Shown here: piece after piece, positions 1 to 7,424 of the stretch
How the letters are laid out: every line of letters starts with the position of its first letter
Numbering within the stretch: position 1 is the stretch's first letter
From: CAYGZA01 sp964354135
GTDB lineage: Bacteria; Planctomycetota; Planctomycetia; Pirellulales; Thermoguttaceae
Length of the DNA: 16,454 nucleotides
Assembly (NCBI GenBank): GCA_964354135.1
Contig: CAYGZA010000129.1
Location: 1 to 16,454 of the forward strand
Direction: 5' to 3'
Position numbers and translations under genes: made by a program
Notes under the pieces: model-generated
Told to the model about the DNA's origin: nothing
Databases searched by the model: none
The model's input: the letters and a program-made list of their open reading frames with translations, nothing else

Positions 1-63
1 AATCTATCGCGGCGGACGTGGGTAAAACTAAGGCGAGACGCCGGTCCTACTGGGCTTCGCGTA

Positions 64-705
64 TCACGCGGCGCGGCGCTGGGCAAGGTGATCGAGCTGG
101 TCGATCAACCCGACCGCCAGCACCGCAAGTCCCCCGAGACCGATCGGAACCCCGAGCCGCCACAGCTCTTGCCGTCCGGACCAGGCGGCCCAGGCCAGAA
201 GGACCGCTCCGCACGAGACGCCCATCGTGCCCAGGAGCGTGGAGAGCCAAGTCAAGACATGGAGGAGCCCGGGCGCCGCCGTCTCCTTGACGGCGGAACG
301 GGGGGCGGGTTTCTCGCTCGGCCTGAAGTGGCTGCCGCCGGGCCCAGGGTGCGCGGCATCGATGCGGACACTGGCAGGCTGCAAATCCCCGGCGTCTCTC
401 GGGGCCAGTATCCGGCCGATGTGCTCCAGATCGTCTTCCATCTCCCAGGTGTCGTACCTAGGGGGGAAACGCAGGGGAAGCGAACGCGGCGGGCCCGGCT
501 CGCGGATCAAACCGGCGCCCTCCGCAACAATCGCCGTTGCGGCCTGCTGGGCTATGGTCGGGGATTTCCGTCGCGGAACCTTCATGCGATCTGTCACCGT
601 GCTGCCGCAGCGGGGAGAACGGTGTTCCCCGGTTTCATGGGAGGGGGGCCCGGGTGCGTCTTGTCGGCAGTCTCCGCACCATACCGTTCTGTTATGGATC
701 GGCAC
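64..705 (-). CDS. Hypothetical membrane protein with degenerate N-terminal zinc ribbon and two C-terminal helices
   Basis: I do not recognise a named family. The frame is open to a TTG at 771, but that has no Shine-Dalgarno and the first 22 residues look non-coding, so I prefer the GTG at 705 (213 residues); the start is uncertain. Near the N-terminus is CGDC followed by an RCG, which looks like half of a zinc ribbon: the usual second CxxC is SPRCG, where Ser (TCT) is one base from Cys (TGT). The middle has an acidic stretch WEMEDDLEHIGRIL. The C-terminal third has two hydrophobic helices (LLHVLTWLSTLLGTMG onward, then LGVPIGLGGLAVLAVGL), so it is probably an inner-membrane protein with a cytoplasmic N-terminal domain. 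It lies downstream of the cytochrome b gene on the same strand, separated by about 230 nt in which I see nothing coding, so co-transcription is possible but not shown. Confidence 0.6.
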   Translation of the reverse strand: MPIHNRTVWCGDCRQDAPGPPSHETGEHRSPRCGSTVTDRMKVPRRKSPTIAQQAATAIVAEGAGLIREPGPPRSLPLRFPPRYDTWEMEDDLEHIGRILAPRDAGDLQPASVRIDAAHPGPGGSHFRPSEKPAPRSAVKETAAPGLLHVLTWLSTLLGTMGVSCGAVLLAWAAWSGRQELWRLGVPIGLGGLAVLAVGLIDQLDHLAQRRAA

Positions 706-939
706 GCGAGGTTGCGGCCTACACAGATTTTGTGGACTTTGCGGCTGGGGAAAAGGGTGCAAAAAAAGCAAACGGGGAAGAGGGGGAAAGATATCGAAGG
801 GATTCCTCGCCAGGGACGCCGCACCTTATGCGTTGTAGATGCCTGGGGGCAAGCGCTCAATGAACCCGTTGAAATCAGGAATCCTCCTCTCTCATCTTTC
901 TCATTATCGCCATGTCCCTCTCTTCGCCTATCTTGCCAG

Positions 940-3540
940 TCACTTGCCGCGGAGCCAGTCGGCCAGATGCACGATCTCCTGTTTGCCGAGAAGGTTCTTC
1001 CGGGCCTCCTCGTCTCCGAACATCCGGTACGACGGCATTCCATCGTTGCGCTTCCCGTAGAACCGGGGGCTGGCTGGGTCGCCGATCACGGCGGTCAGCC
1101 ACTCCCGTGAGCCGTAGCCGGTCAGGTCGGGCGCCGAGCCGGCTTTTCCCTTGTTGTAGAACTTGTGGCAATCGGTGCAGCCCAGAGTGTCGGCCAGCGA
1201 CACAGCCTCCTTGACGGCCGCCGGGGGCGCGGGTTGGCCGTCCCGCTGTGCCTCCGCTGCCAAGGCAGCGATCAGTTTTTCGAGATCCTTCCTGGTGGCG
1301 GCATCGAATTCCCGGACCTCGTTCTTGACGAACTCCACCATCTTGCCCTTCTTAAACGCGCTCCGACCGAAGTACTTGGGACCGTCGACTTGTTTCGGGT
1401 CGAACAGCCCGGTGAACCACTGCCGGCTGGCATGACCGCCCAGATCGGGCGCCGAAGGGTGCTCGGGCACGATGTCGCCGTGGGGCGTTCCCGTGAAAGG
1501 ATGACACAGGGCGCAGTGTTCCTGCTTGAACAAGAACCGGGCTTGGGCGGCGGGCCTATCGGCAGGGGGCGCCTCCTGCTTGACGCGCCGGGCCTCCCAC
1601 GTGCCGAGGGCCAGTAGGACCGGCGCCTTGGGGGGCTTGGCGTCCTCGGGCTTCTCCGGGTCTGCTTCCGCCGCGCCGGGCTCGTACCACTCGCCGCGGA
1701 GCCAGTCGGTCACCAACCCGACCTGGTCCGCAAGGAGACGGTTTTTCTCGGGCTGGGCAGGTGCCTCCACGTAGGTCGGCATGCGGTCGTTCCGCAAGCC
1801 GTAGAACGACGAGTGCGTCGGGTCGGCCAACACGCCGAGGATCCACTCGCGGGAGCCGTAGCCGGTGAGATCGGGCGCGTAGCCGGGTTTTCCGGCATCG
1901 TGGAAGCGGTGGCAGCGGGCGCACTGGTTCGCGTCGGCAAGGAGTTTCCGGCCCTTCTCGATGAGGGGCTTGTCCTGCACCTCCTGCTCGGCCTGCGAGG
2001 CAAGCCGGGCCTCGGCCGACAAGGCGGCGATGACGGCCGCCCGATCATCCGCCCTGATCTTGGCGAATTGCCCCTGCACGTAGCGGACCATGACGCCCGC
2101 GGCAAAGCGGGTGTTGCCGAAGTGCTTCGGGCCCTGGATCTGCTTGGGATCGAGAAAGCCGGCAATCCACGGGCGGCTCGCGAAACCGGCAAGATCGGGG
2201 GCGGAGGGCTTCTCGGTGGCGAGCACCTTCCCGCTCGGGTCGGTGTAGTCGTGGCACACGGCGCACTGCTGTTTCCAGAGCTTTGGCCCTTGCGTCTTGG
2301 GATCGCTCCGCAAGAGGTTCAGGGCCCCGGTCGGCGGGATTCCGTTCAGTCCGCGGATCAGCTCCTTGGCGCGATGGGCCTCTTCCTCTCCGGCGGCGAG
2401 GTCCTTGTGGTAGTCTGTGTTGTCCCGGTCGTGGGCATACGAGGTATAGGTGAAATACCCCATCCCCGCGGCCAGCACCGCTAGCACCAGCAGATTGAGC
2501 TGGTGCCCGAGGGGACGATGCGCGAAGACCGGCATCAAGAACACGAGCGCCAGGAAGATCGTCGAGAAGACGAAGATCGGCAGGATCTTCCACGCACCGG
2601 GGAAGGCATTGGAGAAACCGTACAACCCCCGAAACGACCATTCCGGCCGGGCTGCGGAGTAAGGGTTGCCAGGGTCGCGGTCGGCCGGAGCGCCCAAATC
2701 GGCGCCGAGGTACTCCCCCATCGGCTGCCCGGCCCGGCTGCCGGCAAACGCGCCGGCGAAGACGAGCAAGAGCACCACGATCAAGAGGCCCAGGCAGGCC
2801 AGGCCGTGGGCACTCGGACAGGCACAGCAGACCGAAGCCGCCGCTTTCCCCTCGCCCGGGGCTTCGGAAGACAAGACGGCCCGGCGGGCAACCCAGAGGT
2901 GCGCCAGGAAGAACAGGATGAATGACCCGGCGAAGCACGCCACGTGCAAGGCAAGAAACCGCGTCAGCGTGAGGTGCCCAAAGTCGAGCCCGCCCACGGC
3001 CAGACGCCAAAGCGGCTCCCCGATCCAAGGCAACAGCATGAGGAAATCAACCCGGGTCTTCGTCGCCGCGTATCCGTTCTGGTCCCAGCGGAGCAAGTCG
3101 CCGGTCAGGCAAAGCCCCAGGGCCAAGAGCGCCAGCACCAACGCGGTCCAGAAGACAAACTCCCGCGGAGCCCGGTACGCCCCGCGGACGATCATCTGGA
3201 TCACGTACAAGCCGAGCAGGGCCACCAGCACCTGGGCCGTCCAGAAGTGCAGGCCGCGGAGCAGCCAACCGCCCAGGACTTCGTGCTGGATGTAGTACAC
3301 GCTCTCCCAAGCGGTCTGGGAGCTGGCGCTGTAGTACGTCCACAGGAAGAACCCCGTAAAGACCTGGATTACCAGCGCGCCGAGGATCCCACTGATCCAC
3401 AGGCTCCACCAGCCCGGCCGGCCGCTCGCCGCGCGGACCGGGCACGACCCGAGCGCGCCCGGCAGGCCGGTGCGATCGTGAAGCCAGCGGAGGAGCCTCC
3501 CGCGGCGCGTCGAGCTTGGCTGTGAATCGGCGGTGCTCAT
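940..3540 (-). CDS. Cytochrome b (b6/subunit IV-like) fused to a duplicated di-haem cytochrome c domain
   Basis: Membrane core of a quinol:acceptor oxidoreductase (cytochrome bc type), 866 residues. Residues about 40-220 match cytochrome b6 (GFFLWTYYSASSQTAWESV, GWLLRGLH, LTGDLLRWDQNGY, LTLTRF) and 245-370 match subunit IV. Haem-b ligands visible are His98, His199 and His214; the fourth position is Tyr112. The quinol-site PEWY motif reads PEWS (299-302). No cysteine stands at the b6 extra-haem position. The soluble tail has four CxxCH sites (426-430, 540-544, 676-680, 788-792), built as two copies of a di-haem unit of about 200 residues; candidate Met ligands are Met484, Met587, Met734 and Met835. 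The tail replaces a separate cytochrome c1 or f. A cysteine cluster (Cys238, 239, 241, 249) lies just before the subunit IV part. The start ATG overlaps the Rieske stop as ATGA, implying translational coupling. Confidence 0.95.
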   Translation of the reverse strand: MSTADSQPSSTRRGRLLRWLHDRTGLPGALGSCPVRAASGRPGWWSLWISGILGALVIQVFTGFFLWTYYSASSQTAWESVYYIQHEVLGGWLLRGLHFWTAQVLVALLGLYVIQMIVRGAYRAPREFVFWTALVLALLALGLCLTGDLLRWDQNGYAATKTRVDFLMLLPWIGEPLWRLAVGGLDFGHLTLTRFLALHVACFAGSFILFFLAHLWVARRAVLSSEAPGEGKAAASVCCACPSAHGLACLGLLIVVLLLVFAGAFAGSRAGQPMGEYLGADLGAPADRDPGNPYSAARPEWSFRGLYGFSNAFPGAWKILPIFVFSTIFLALVFLMPVFAHRPLGHQLNLLVLAVLAAGMGYFTYTSYAHDRDNTDYHKDLAAGEEEAHRAKELIRGLNGIPPTGALNLLRSDPKTQGPKLWKQQCAVCHDYTDPSGKVLATEKPSAPDLAGFASRPWIAGFLDPKQIQGPKHFGNTRFAAGVMVRYVQGQFAKIRADDRAAVIAALSAEARLASQAEQEVQDKPLIEKGRKLLADANQCARCHRFHDAGKPGYAPDLTGYGSREWILGVLADPTHSSFYGLRNDRMPTYVEAPAQPEKNRLLADQVGLVTDWLRGEWYEPGAAEADPEKPEDAKPPKAPVLLALGTWEARRVKQEAPPADRPAAQARFLFKQEHCALCHPFTGTPHGDIVPEHPSAPDLGGHASRQWFTGLFDPKQVDGPKYFGRSAFKKGKMVEFVKNEVREFDAATRKDLEKLIAALAAEAQRDGQPAPPAAVKEAVSLADTLGCTDCHKFYNKGKAGSAPDLTGYGSREWLTAVIGDPASPRFYGKRNDGMPSYRMFGDEEARKNLLGKQEIVHLADWLRGK

Positions 3541-4145
3541 GCTCGGGGGACCTTGGCAGTCTTGCCGGTCTGGAAGTTCTGAAACTGGACCCAGACCTCG
3601 TCTTGCTTTTCCAGTTTCTCCACGTCCACGGCGAGCTGATCCATGTCGCGGGGGCTATCGGAAACCGCGTCGGTCCGTTTGCCCGACAGATCGAAGCTCG
3701 CCCCGTGCAACGGGCAGAAGAACTTCTTCGTTTTCTGGCTCGTGGCCGGATCCAGCTCCTCTTTGTATTCGATCGAGCCCGCAGCGTGGGGGCAGACGAC
3801 GTTCAGGGCCTCGACCTGCTGCGGCCCGGTGCGGCGCAAGAACACTGCCCCTACCGGCTGATTGGGGACGCGGTTCCAGGCATCCACGCGGTCCATCACG
3901 ACGGCGGCTTTCACCGGCGTTCCGTCCTCGGGGAGCGTGTCCAGCGTGGCCAGGCGGGCGGACTGGCCGGTCTGGCCCTTTTGCCGCCACGGATTCAGGA
4001 ACGACACGATCCCGGTCACTACCGGCGTGAACAGAGCAACCGCGGCCGGCAGCAAGCCGAGCGAGTGGGCCAGGAAGCCGCGCCGCGGCTGGTTCCCGGC
4101 CTTGCAGGGCGGCACGCCGGACTCGGGCAAAACCGGTTGGGCCAT
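3537..4145 (-). CDS. Rieske iron-sulfur protein of a cytochrome bc-type complex, low-potential type predicted
   Basis: Iron-sulfur subunit that takes an electron from quinol and passes it to cytochrome c; 202 residues. The N-terminus has a twin-arginine motif (QPRRGFL, 19-25) followed by a hydrophobic helix to about residue 50, typical of an uncleaved Tat-exported membrane anchor. The [2Fe-2S] ligands are Cys118 and His120 (box I CPHAAG) and Cys144 and His147 (box II CPLHGASFD). Compared with canonical CTHLGC and CPCHGSHYD, both disulfide cysteines are absent (Gly123, Leu146), and the Ser and Tyr that hydrogen-bond the cluster are Ala149 and Phe151. In characterised bc1 proteins these features raise the midpoint potential, so a lower potential is inferred. 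The ATG at 4145 is preceded by AGAGGAAAA. It is first in a two-gene unit with the cytochrome b fusion. No convincing promoter was found upstream. Confidence 0.93.
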   Translation of the reverse strand: MAQPVLPESGVPPCKAGNQPRRGFLAHSLGLLPAAVALFTPVVTGIVSFLNPWRQKGQTGQSARLATLDTLPEDGTPVKAAVVMDRVDAWNRVPNQPVGAVFLRRTGPQQVEALNVVCPHAAGSIEYKEELDPATSQKTKKFFCPLHGASFDLSGKRTDAVSDSPRDMDQLAVDVEKLEKQDEVWVQFQNFQTGKTAKVPRA

Positions 4146-4184
4146 GGGGGTTTTCCTCTATTCTACGCGACGACTCTTGGACAA

Positions 4185-4210
4185 AGCCCACGGGTTGCAG
4201 CCCGTGGGCT
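4185..4210. repeat. Perfect 10-bp palindromic hairpin upstream of the Rieske gene
   Basis: AGCCCACGGG, a 6-nt loop TTGCAG, then CCCGTGGGCT: a perfect 10-bp stem. It lies about 40 nt upstream of the Rieske start. No T-run follows it on either strand, so it is not a standard terminator. It has the form of a short dispersed palindrome; whether it is repeated in the genome cannot be seen here. Confidence 0.7.
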
Positions 4211-4269
4211 TCGGCAGCGCTCCGTTTCAACCGCGGGACGGCGGGCACGGGCAAACGACTCGCGGGGCA

Positions 4270-5319
4270 TTATTGCATCGCCTTGCGCACGGCGTCAAGG
4301 ACCTTGGCCTGCGCGGTCGGCAAGGGATCGGGCAGGAAGGCGCCGGCGGCGCTGCGGTGCCCGCCGCCGCCGAACTGCTCGGCCACCCGGCTGCAATCCA
4401 GGTCCGTGCGGCTGCGGAAGCTGACCTTGGACCCTCCGCCAGGCTGCTCCACGAGGATCACCGCCGCCTCGGTCCCGCCGACGGCCATGGTCAGATTGAT
4501 GATGTCTTCACTGTCGGATGGGAGGGCGCCGTTTTCATTGAAATCCGCCAGCGAAAGCCGGGTGTGGATCAGCCGGCCGTCCAACTCGGTCTCGGCCCGG
4601 GCCAGCGCGCGGCCGATCAAGTGGAGTCGGCCCAGGGAATCGTTCTCGTAAAGGTCCTTGTACATTTGGTGCGGGAGGGCGCCCGCGTCGGTCAAGCAGC
4701 CCGCCAGCCGGAAGGTGTCGCCCGAGATCGAGGCAAAGCGGAACCAGCCGGTGTCGGTGGCCAGGGCGGCAAACAGGGGCGTGGCAATCCGGGAAGTGAT
4801 CTCCACGCCGAGACGCTCGGCCGCCTGAAACACCAGGCGCCCCGTCGCCTCGGCCGCAACGTCCTTGAAGACTTCGGCCCCCAGGTCATCGGCGCTCTGG
4901 TGATGATCGAGCACCACCTTCTTCGCCGGGGTGGTGCGGATCACTTCGGACATTTCGCCCAACTGGGCCCAGGCCGCGGTGTCCAAGATCATCAGCACGT
5001 CGGCATCCGCGGTCTGCTTCACGGAGGCGTCGCGACCGAGCCGTTGGATCTTCCGGTCCGGGTCAAGGAACCGCAGGTGCGGCGGCAGCTCGAAGGCCGC
5101 GACGATGCGCACCTCCTTGCCAAGCCGGTCGAGCAGGGCTGCCATGGCCAACACGCTCCCCACGGCGTCGCAATCCGGGCGGACGTGCGTGGTCAGCACG
5201 AAACGGCGATACTGTCGCACGATCTCCACAAACCGCGCCCAATCCACCGTGACACCGCGGGGATCGTCGCTCGATGACTCTTCCGATTGATCTTCCGGCA
5301 TGGTTGTCGAATTCCTCAT
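4270..5319 (-). CDS. nrnA: DHH-family phosphoesterase, NrnA-like oligoribonuclease / pAp phosphatase
   Basis: Cytoplasmic metal-dependent phosphoesterase predicted to degrade very short RNAs and/or 3'-phosphoadenosine 5'-phosphate. Domain DHH: THVRPDCDA (44-52, with His45, Asp49, Asp51), LDTA with Asp113, LDHH (137-140), and DTGWFRF with Asp189. Domain DHHA1: FRSRTDLDCS (301-310) and the substrate-binding glycine loop GGGGHRSAAG (317-326). At 349 residues it is slightly longer than usual NrnA because of an acidic, serine-rich N-terminal tail. The start may instead be the ATG at 5301 (residue 7), which has an AGGA element 11 nt upstream; the first ATG has no clear ribosome site. The gene is flanked by about 215 nt on the ribF side and about 120 nt on the Rieske side, so it may be a single transcription unit. 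Assignment to NrnA rather than a RecJ-like nuclease rests on length and lack of extra domains. Confidence 0.9.
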   Translation of the reverse strand: MRNSTTMPEDQSEESSSDDPRGVTVDWARFVEIVRQYRRFVLTTHVRPDCDAVGSVLAMAALLDRLGKEVRIVAAFELPPHLRFLDPDRKIQRLGRDASVKQTADADVLMILDTAAWAQLGEMSEVIRTTPAKKVVLDHHQSADDLGAEVFKDVAAEATGRLVFQAAERLGVEITSRIATPLFAALATDTGWFRFASISGDTFRLAGCLTDAGALPHQMYKDLYENDSLGRLHLIGRALARAETELDGRLIHTRLSLADFNENGALPSDSEDIINLTMAVGGTEAAVILVEQPGGGSKVSFRSRTDLDCSRVAEQFGGGGHRSAAGAFLPDPLPTAQAKVLDAVRKAMQ

Positions 5320-5461
5320 TCTCGGCCATTGTGAGGGATTGATTCTTGTTGGACACAGGCTATACTTCTATCAGCCGCAGGACGAAATTCGGCTTCACGC
5401 CGTGTGGCCCCCGAAAGGGAGTCCTAATATCCGCGGCTATTCTCTTTTCCGCACACCGGCA

Positions 5462-5480
5462 GTCAGCGGGTGTCGCTGAC
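5462..5480. other. Perfect 7-bp hairpin in the nrnA-ribF gap
   Basis: GTCAGCG, loop GGTGT, CGCTGAC: a perfect 7-bp stem with 5-nt loop. No T-run adjoins it. It would lie in the RNA downstream of ribF and upstream of nrnA. Function unknown. Confidence 0.45.
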
Positions 5481-5512
5481 CGTAGTACTCCCCGTAGCTG
5501 TTGTGTCGCGTA

Positions 5513-5531
5513 TCGTCCACGTCGTGGACGA
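5513..5531 (-). terminator. Hairpin directly after ribF, possible weak terminator or 3' end stabiliser
   Basis: TCGTCCAC, loop GTC, GTGGACGA: a perfect 8-bp stem beginning 4 nt past the ribF stop. No U-run follows in the direction of ribF transcription, so intrinsic termination is doubtful; protection of the 3' end is an alternative. Confidence 0.35.
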
Positions 5532-5534
5532 GGC

Positions 5535-6494
5535 TCACGGAGGCCCATACCTTGAGCTGGCTTCAGAGCTATCATTCTCCACAATCCTGCGCGTGACCGC
5601 CACGTCTCGATCCATTTGGGCAATCAGTTCCTCCACCGACGCGAAGCGTTCCACGCCGCGGAGCCGGGCCAGAAAGTCTACCTCCAGCGGGCGATCGTAG
5701 AGCAGGCCCTGGTAGCCGATCAAGTGGACTTCGATCTTCAGCCCGCCCTCGTCGAACGTGGGATTCGGACCGAGGCTGATCGCCGCCGGCCAGGCGAATC
5801 CGTCGGCCAGGGCGCGGCCGGCATAGATTCCCTCGCCGGGCACCAGGGTCCGGACATCGGCCAGATTGGCCGTGGGATAGCCCAACTGCGCGCCGCGCCC
5901 GGCGCCGTAAATCACCGTGCCGCGGAGACGATACGGCCGCGTGAGCATCCGCCGCGCCGGCTCGACTTCTCCCCGGCCCAACAGGTCGCGGATGCGGGAA
6001 CTCGAAATGGCCTGGCCGTCCCGCGGGACCGGCTCGACGAGCTCCAACATCACGCCGGTTTCCGCACAGAACTCCTTGAGGACTTCGACGTTTCCCGAGC
6101 GGCCGCGGCCGAAAAAGAAGTTGGTCCCTTCGACCAGGGCCCGGGCGCGGAGCCGCTGGCGGACGATCCGGTCGAAGAACTGCCGCGGGTCGAGGGCCAG
6201 CAGCGCGGCGTTGGTGGGATACGCAACCACCGCGTCGACCCCCAGCTCGGCCAGCAGTTGCGCCTTGCGATCGGTTTGGGTCAGCGGGGGCGGAGAGTTT
6301 CCCGGCCGGAGAACCTGAACGGGATGCGGATCGAACGTGAAGACCACCGCCGGCCCGCCGAGCCGGCGTGCCACGGCCACCAACCGCCGCGCAATCTCCG
6401 CGTGGCCCAGGTGGACGCCGTCGAAATTGCCCACTGCCACGGCGCCCGAGCGGAATTCGTCCGGCAGATTGTCCAGGCCGCGGAGGATTCTCAC
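5535..6494 (-). CDS. ribF: Bifunctional riboflavin kinase / FAD synthetase
   Basis: Converts riboflavin to FMN and then FMN to FAD in the cytoplasm. The N-terminal adenylyltransferase domain has GNFDGVHLGH (22-31), FTFDPHP (52-58), GTNFFFG (123-129) and ISSSRIRDLL (163-172). The C-terminal kinase domain has RGTVIYGAGRGAQLGYPTAN (191-210), GIYAG (222-226), NPTF (244-247) and the presumed catalytic Glu in EVHLIG (255-260). The 319-residue length is typical. Translation starts at GTG 6494, with an AGGG element overlapping the stop of the upstream UVR-motif gene 10 nt away, so the two genes are very likely co-transcribed and coupled. FAD and FMN supply would serve flavoproteins generally; no direct link to neighbouring genes is needed. 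Confidence 0.96.
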   Translation of the reverse strand: MRILRGLDNLPDEFRSGAVAVGNFDGVHLGHAEIARRLVAVARRLGGPAVVFTFDPHPVQVLRPGNSPPPLTQTDRKAQLLAELGVDAVVAYPTNAALLALDPRQFFDRIVRQRLRARALVEGTNFFFGRGRSGNVEVLKEFCAETGVMLELVEPVPRDGQAISSSRIRDLLGRGEVEPARRMLTRPYRLRGTVIYGAGRGAQLGYPTANLADVRTLVPGEGIYAGRALADGFAWPAAISLGPNPTFDEGGLKIEVHLIGYQGLLYDRPLEVDFLARLRGVERFASVEELIAQMDRDVAVTRRIVENDSSEASSRYGPP

Positions 6495-6504
6495 AGCGAA
6501 TGCC

Positions 6505-7278
6505 CTAGTCGGAAAGGCGGCGGATCTGGTCGCGGAGCCGGGCCGCCTCTTCGAACCGCTCCTCGGCGACCGCCTCCTGGAGCTCGCGACGCAGCCGGAG
6601 GAGGGCTCTGGCCGGCTCGGGCTGGCCGGCCTGCTCGATCTGACGCCAGACCTCCTCCCGCCAACGCTCCAGGTTGCTCAGCTCGGCGCACTCGTCGGCC
6701 CGCTGACCCTGGGGGTATTCCTCCAGAAAATCGCGGATCGCGTCGATTCCGGCGTCGATCGCCCGCACGGCCTCGCGAAACTGCCCTTTCTCCACCATCG
6801 GGCTGGCAACCGACCGGGCGTGCATCATGGTCACGTAGGGGCGCCACTGGTCGAACTGCAGCTTGTTCCGCTCGCCCCGCCCATACCGGCGAACGAAGGC
6901 AAACAGCCGCAGGTTCCGCGCCGTGTCGCGGGCACAACGGTCGTACATGCTCAGATGCCAGAAGCTCAAGTAGCGGTGATAGTACTGCACGCTTTCGCGC
7001 CACAGCCGGAAGCAATCCTCGTCCTCCAGTTGGAAAGGCATCGAATCCGGGTGCGTGGCCTCGTGGACCCGCTGCCTCTCTTCGTAGCAGTCCAGCCACG
7101 ACTCGAATCCTTCGGGGCGCGTGCCGTCGGGGCGGCCGTCGACCTCCATCTGCATGAGCCCCATGTCGACCCGCAGTTGGACCTTGTCGCGGCCGTCGTT
7201 CCCGGGGACGATGCGGGCGACGATCTCGTCCGCCTCGTACTCCCAGCCTTCCAAGATCTTGGTGATGTCCTTCGACAT
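6505..7278 (-). CDS. UvrB/UvrC-motif (UVR) domain protein of unknown function
   Basis: A 257-residue soluble protein. Its clear feature is a C-terminal UVR-like helical hairpin (about 225-255: LLRLRRELQEAVAEERFEEA followed by ARLRDQIRRL), the module by which UvrB and UvrC interact and which also occurs in McsA and Clp proteins. The remainder (GWEYEADEIVARIVPG, LRVDMGLMQMEVDGRPDG, and a Trp/Tyr-rich centre YYHRYLSFWHLSMYDRC) is not a domain I can name, and there is no nuclease or helicase motif, so a repair role should not be assumed. The reading frame continues to 7329, but the residues before Met at 7278 look non-coding. The gene ends 10 nt before ribF. The upstream gap holds a TACACT possible -10 element and a GC-rich hairpin, giving a possible promoter but without a good -35. 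Confidence 0.82.
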   Translation of the reverse strand: MSKDITKILEGWEYEADEIVARIVPGNDGRDKVQLRVDMGLMQMEVDGRPDGTRPEGFESWLDCYEERQRVHEATHPDSMPFQLEDEDCFRLWRESVQYYHRYLSFWHLSMYDRCARDTARNLRLFAFVRRYGRGERNKLQFDQWRPYVTMMHARSVASPMVEKGQFREAVRAIDAGIDAIRDFLEEYPQGQRADECAELSNLERWREEVWRQIEQAGQPEPARALLRLRRELQEAVAEERFEEAARLRDQIRRLSD

Positions 7279-7301
7279 TGCCGAACCACCCGCCGGTTCA
7301 C

Positions 7302-7320
7302 GGGCGGCGCCCCGCCGCCC
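7302..7320. other. GC-rich 8-bp hairpin upstream of the UVR-motif gene
   Basis: GGGCGGCG, loop CCC, CGCCGCCC: a perfect 8-bp stem 24 nt upstream of the UVR-gene start. It would sit in the 5' leader if transcription starts at the TACACT element farther upstream. No T-run. Confidence 0.45.
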
Positions 7321-7424
7321 AAGCCGCACTCCACAATAAGTGTACCCCGAACGGGGCGGCGCGAAAAGGCGAACTCACCGCGCCGGAGGCGAGAAGGAGG
7401 CGATTGCGGGGGCGACAAGCGGCG

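Noticed and set aside
88..1110. Plus-strand open frame over the left end of the window
   Set aside because: Runs opposite the small membrane protein and the end of cytochrome b, with no ribosome site or motif.
3862..5277. Long plus-strand open frame opposite nrnA
   Set aside because: Antisense shadow of a clear DHH phosphoesterase in high-G+C DNA; composition is His/Arg/Gly-rich with no domain.
5513..5531. Strong intrinsic terminator after ribF
   Set aside because: The stem is good but no U-run follows in the ribF direction, so it is kept only as a weak candidate.
5616..7157. Long plus-strand open frame opposite ribF and the UVR gene
   Set aside because: Spans two well-supported minus-strand genes and has no recognisable motif.
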